From positions 3,369,001-3,433,000 of the forward strand of contig NZ_MEHJ01000001.1 in the NCBI RefSeq assembly GCF_001746415.1: 64,000 bases of DNA, in the 5' to 3' direction. Below the pieces are notes generated by a model. The model saw only the letters and a list, made by a program, of their open reading frames with translations. It searched no databases and was not told the origin of the DNA. Shown here in pieces: positions 62,072-64,000 of the stretch. The translations under genes and the position numbers were made by a program. This DNA comes from Streptomyces agglomeratus (GTDB lineage Bacteria > Actinomycetota > Actinomycetes > Streptomycetales > Streptomycetaceae). Every line of letters begins with the position of its first letter. The first letter of the stretch is position 1.

Positions 62072-62330
62072 GACACCACCGGAGACCGGCCCCGCGGCGC
62101 CGGTAACCCTCGACGACGAGCAGCTGCTGCGGCTCGCCTCCTCGGTGGCGGCGGAACTCGCCACCCACCTGGGAGTGCCCGTCGTCGAGACGGCGGACCC
62201 CGGACAGGGCGGACAGCCCGTCTCGGTCTCCCTGGAACTGCACCCTGATCCGCCGGCCCCGGAGCCCGCCCCCGCCGAAGCCGTCGTCCCCGTCGTACCC
62301 GTACAGCGCAAGGAGGAGGGTCCCGCATGA
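62064..62330 (+). CDS. Small hypothetical tail-cluster protein
   Basis: 88 residues: one helix (DDEQLLRLASSVAAELATHL) and a Pro/Ala/Glu-rich end. Overlaps the hub gene by eight bases and the next gene by four (ATGA), so translation is coupled. No transmembrane segment, so it is not a holin. Possibly a linker or assembly factor. Confidence 0.7.
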   Translation: MPETPPETGPAAPVTLDDEQLLRLASSVAAELATHLGVPVVETADPGQGGQPVSVSLELHPDPPAPEPAPAEAVVPVVPVQRKEEGPA

Positions 62331-62977
62331 CCACTCAGTACACGCCGCTCAGCAACCTGCCCTACCCGCAGCCGAGCGATCCCGCCAACCTGCCCGCGCA
62401 CATGCAGTCCCTCGCCCAGTCCCTCGACGGGCGTACGGTGCTGCGCTTCGCCACCGCGACGGAGCGCGACGCCAAGCTGCCCACGCCCGTCGCCGGCACG
62501 GTCGCGTGGATCGCCTCGCCCGGACGGCTCATGAACTACACCGGCTCGGCATGGGTGCCCGTCGGCGCGGTGCCGGTCTTCCGGGTGAACTCCGACGGCG
62601 GCACGACCACGTCCGCCGCGTACGTGGAAACCCTGACGAGCGCCACCGGCGACCCGATGAACGCGGTGTTCACCGTCCCCGCCTCCGGCCAGGTCATCAT
62701 CAGCGTCGGCTGCTACATGTTCAGTACGGCGACGAACGTCGGCACCTACATGTCGGCCAACATCCGCAACGCCGCGGGAACCGTCGTGCTCAGCGCCAAC
62801 GACGCCCGCGCCGCCCTGGTGAACTCCCCCAACCGGGCGTCCGTGTCGACCCAGTTCCTCGTCACCGGACTGGCCGTCGGCACCACGCACACCGCCACAC
62901 CGGCCTACCGGTCGGGGGGCACCACGAACACCGCCAACTACGACACTCGTTACATCAGGGTCGACCCGATCATGTGA
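62327..62977 (+). CDS. Receptor-binding / tail fibre-like protein
   Basis: 216 residues. The first 80 residues (PLSNLPYPQPSDPANLPAHM, ATATERDAKLPTPVAGTVAW, NYTGSAWVPVG) match the N-terminal module common in actinophage fibre proteins. The rest is a beta-rich, Thr/Asn-rich domain (GQVIISVGCYMFSTATNVGT) likely forming the binding tip. Confidence 0.75.
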   Translation: MTTQYTPLSNLPYPQPSDPANLPAHMQSLAQSLDGRTVLRFATATERDAKLPTPVAGTVAWIASPGRLMNYTGSAWVPVGAVPVFRVNSDGGTTTSAAYVETLTSATGDPMNAVFTVPASGQVIISVGCYMFSTATNVGTYMSANIRNAAGTVVLSANDARAALVNSPNRASVSTQFLVTGLAVGTTHTATPAYRSGGTTNTANYDTRYIRVDPIM

Positions 62978-62992
62978 CGCCGCTCCCCACCC

Positions 62993-63034
62993 CGCCCCGG
63001 CCCGCCGCTGACCAGAGCGGCGGGCCGGGGCGTT
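62993..63034 (+). terminator. Intra-operon terminator-like hairpin 3
   Basis: CGCCCCGGCCCGCCGCT pairs with AGCGGCGGGCCGGGGCG (17 bp), followed by TTCT. Between the fibre-like gene and the amidase gene. Confidence 0.75.
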
Positions 63035-63066
63035 CTCACCTCCAGGCGACCCGAAGGAGAACCTCC

Positions 63067-63966
63067 ATGGCCACCCTGTCCGCCGACGCCGTCGTACGAG
63101 CCCTGCGCGCCGAGGGCCTGCGCGTCGTGGAACACCGCGACTGGCGCACCCACAACCGCAACCACAAGGGGCGCTGGGGACCCGTCCACGGCGTGATGAT
63201 CCACCACACCGTCACCAGCGCCACCGCCGATTCGGTCGGGTTGTGCTACAACGGCCACGCCTCGCTCCCCGGACCGCTCTGCCACGGCGTGATCGACAAG
63301 GCCGGCACCGTCCACCTCGTCGGCCACGGCCGGACCAACCACGCCGGCTCCGGCGACGGCGACGTGCTGCGGGCGGTCGTCGCCGAGAGGGGCGCTCCCG
63401 CTCCCGGCAGGAACACCGCGGACGGCAACGCCCACTTCTACGGCTTCGAGTGCGTCAACCTCGGCGACGGGGCCGACCCCTGGCCGAAGGCACAGCTCGA
63501 CGCCATCGAGCGGGCGTCGGCCGCCCTGTGCCGCGCCCACGGCTGGTCTGCCGCCTCGGTCATCGGCCACAAGGAGTGGACGAACCAGAAGATCGACCCG
63601 CGCGGCTTCAGCATGTCGTCCATGCGGGAGCGGATCGCGGCACGTCTCGCGTCGCCGCCCTCCGCGCCGTCCGGTTCCGGCGGCCCGGCCGGCCCCGGCG
63701 AACCCTCCGGGTCCCGTTACGAGCCGTTCCCCGGCTCGGCGTTCTTCCGGCCCGGCGCGAACTCGCCGGTCATCACCGCCATGGGCCGCCGACTGGCCGC
63801 CGAGCGCTGCGCCGCGTACACCGTGGGCCCCGGCCCGCGCTGGTCGGAGGCGGACCGGCGTTCGTACGCCAGGTGGCAGCGCAAGCTCGGCTACACGGGC
63901 GCGGACGCCGACGGCGTGCCCGGCCGGGCCTCCTGGGACGCCCTGAAGGTCCCGCGCGTCCGCTGA
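63067..63966 (+). CDS. N-acetylmuramoyl-L-alanine amidase (PGRP type) with peptidoglycan-binding domain
   Basis: 299 residues. Zinc amidase with GVMIHHTVTS at the first His and GHKEWTNQKIDPRG at the last His and catalytic Lys; FYGFECVNLGDG lies in between. After a Gly/Pro/Ser linker comes a C-terminal peptidoglycan-binding repeat (YARWQRKLGYTGADADGVPG). No signal peptide. In tail clusters such enzymes are endolysins or tail-tip lysins. ATG after AAGGAG. Confidence 0.9.
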   Translation: MATLSADAVVRALRAEGLRVVEHRDWRTHNRNHKGRWGPVHGVMIHHTVTSATADSVGLCYNGHASLPGPLCHGVIDKAGTVHLVGHGRTNHAGSGDGDVLRAVVAERGAPAPGRNTADGNAHFYGFECVNLGDGADPWPKAQLDAIERASAALCRAHGWSAASVIGHKEWTNQKIDPRGFSMSSMRERIAARLASPPSAPSGSGGPAGPGEPSGSRYEPFPGSAFFRPGANSPVITAMGRRLAAERCAAYTVGPGPRWSEADRRSYARWQRKLGYTGADADGVPGRASWDALKVPRVR

Positions 63967-64000
63967 CCGGTACCTCGCCGCCCGCCCGCTCCCCCAGAAA

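Noticed and set aside
59615..62890. 1091-residue leftward open frame opposite the tail hub gene
   Set aside because: Shadow of hub and fibre genes. No domain, no ribosome site, opposite to recognisable proteins.
50530..63966. Extracellular contractile injection system (eCIS) or R-type tailocin
   Set aside because: No sheath, baseplate-spike or AAA+ ATPase gene is seen, and the tube and chaperone types are those of siphophages. A non-contractile tail fits better.

Overview
The window is chromosomal DNA from a high-GC actinomycete, almost certainly Streptomyces or a close streptomycete relative. The evidence is strong G/C bias at third codon positions, frequent GTG starts and GTGA stop/start overlaps, actinobacterial marker families (WhiB-like protein, Excalibur protein, zinc-type S14), CIRCE control of groES-groEL1, and a ribosomal super-locus without rpsD between rpsK and rpoA.

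Layout. 1-2000: 5' part of groEL1 and groES, read leftward, with a promoter overlapped by two CIRCE operators. 2078-6391: two tandem lipoprotein polysaccharide deacetylases, a THUMP-like SAM methyltransferase on the plus strand, a small membrane protein and a small conserved protein. 6388-16746: a leftward house-keeping run, in transcription order glmS, acpS, nnrD, alr, alpha/beta hydrolase, tsaE, a 56-residue gene with its own palindromic operator, tsaB, rimI, tsaD. It joins amino-sugar and D-alanine supply for the cell wall with t6A tRNA modification. A rightward gene for a degenerate L,D-transpeptidase-like protein sits inside it. 16825-20126: coaA and a DUF389 membrane protein rightward, glmM leftward. 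20241-21465: rplM-rpsI. 21511-22589: an IS481-family element with a perfect NCTAGN 6-bp target duplication and a frameshifted transposase. 22585-26009: ABC-F ATPase, a membrane-anchored secreted protein, truA.

26098-42843 is the fused S10-spc-alpha ribosomal locus, all leftward: rpsJ to rpsQ, rplN to rplO, then secY-adk-map-infA-rpmJ-rpsM-rpsK-rpoA-rplQ. 42894-45778 holds an Excalibur-domain secreted protein and a Tat-lipoprotein PIG-L deacetylase with a predicted beta-propeller. 45910-50264 is the str operon (rpsL-rpsG-fusA-tuf, leftward). The leaders of rpsJ and rpsL share a nearly identical 27-nt hairpin-forming element.

50530-63966 is the accessory part and the most unusual region: a phage-tail-like cluster directly upstream of the str promoter, where rpoB-rpoC normally lies in this group. 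It has a leftward XRE regulator and companion gene, a rightward WhiB-like regulator with two translationally coupled genes, then a rightward structural operon: tail-terminator-like protein, tail tube, tail-assembly chaperone pair with a probable -1 frameshift, a short tape measure, distal tail and hub proteins, a receptor-binding-like protein and a peptidoglycan amidase. No capsid, portal, terminase, integrase or contractile sheath gene is visible. The content therefore fits a non-contractile (F-type) tailocin-like particle or a strongly reduced prophage. Palindromes built on TTGCGCGCAA lie between the divergent regulators, and a matching half-site overlaps the -35 of the presumed structural promoter, so one switch may control the cluster. 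A visibly AT-richer pair of genes (antisense DUF3592-like membrane protein and coiled-coil protein) interrupts the tail operon just before the tape measure and looks like later-acquired cargo.
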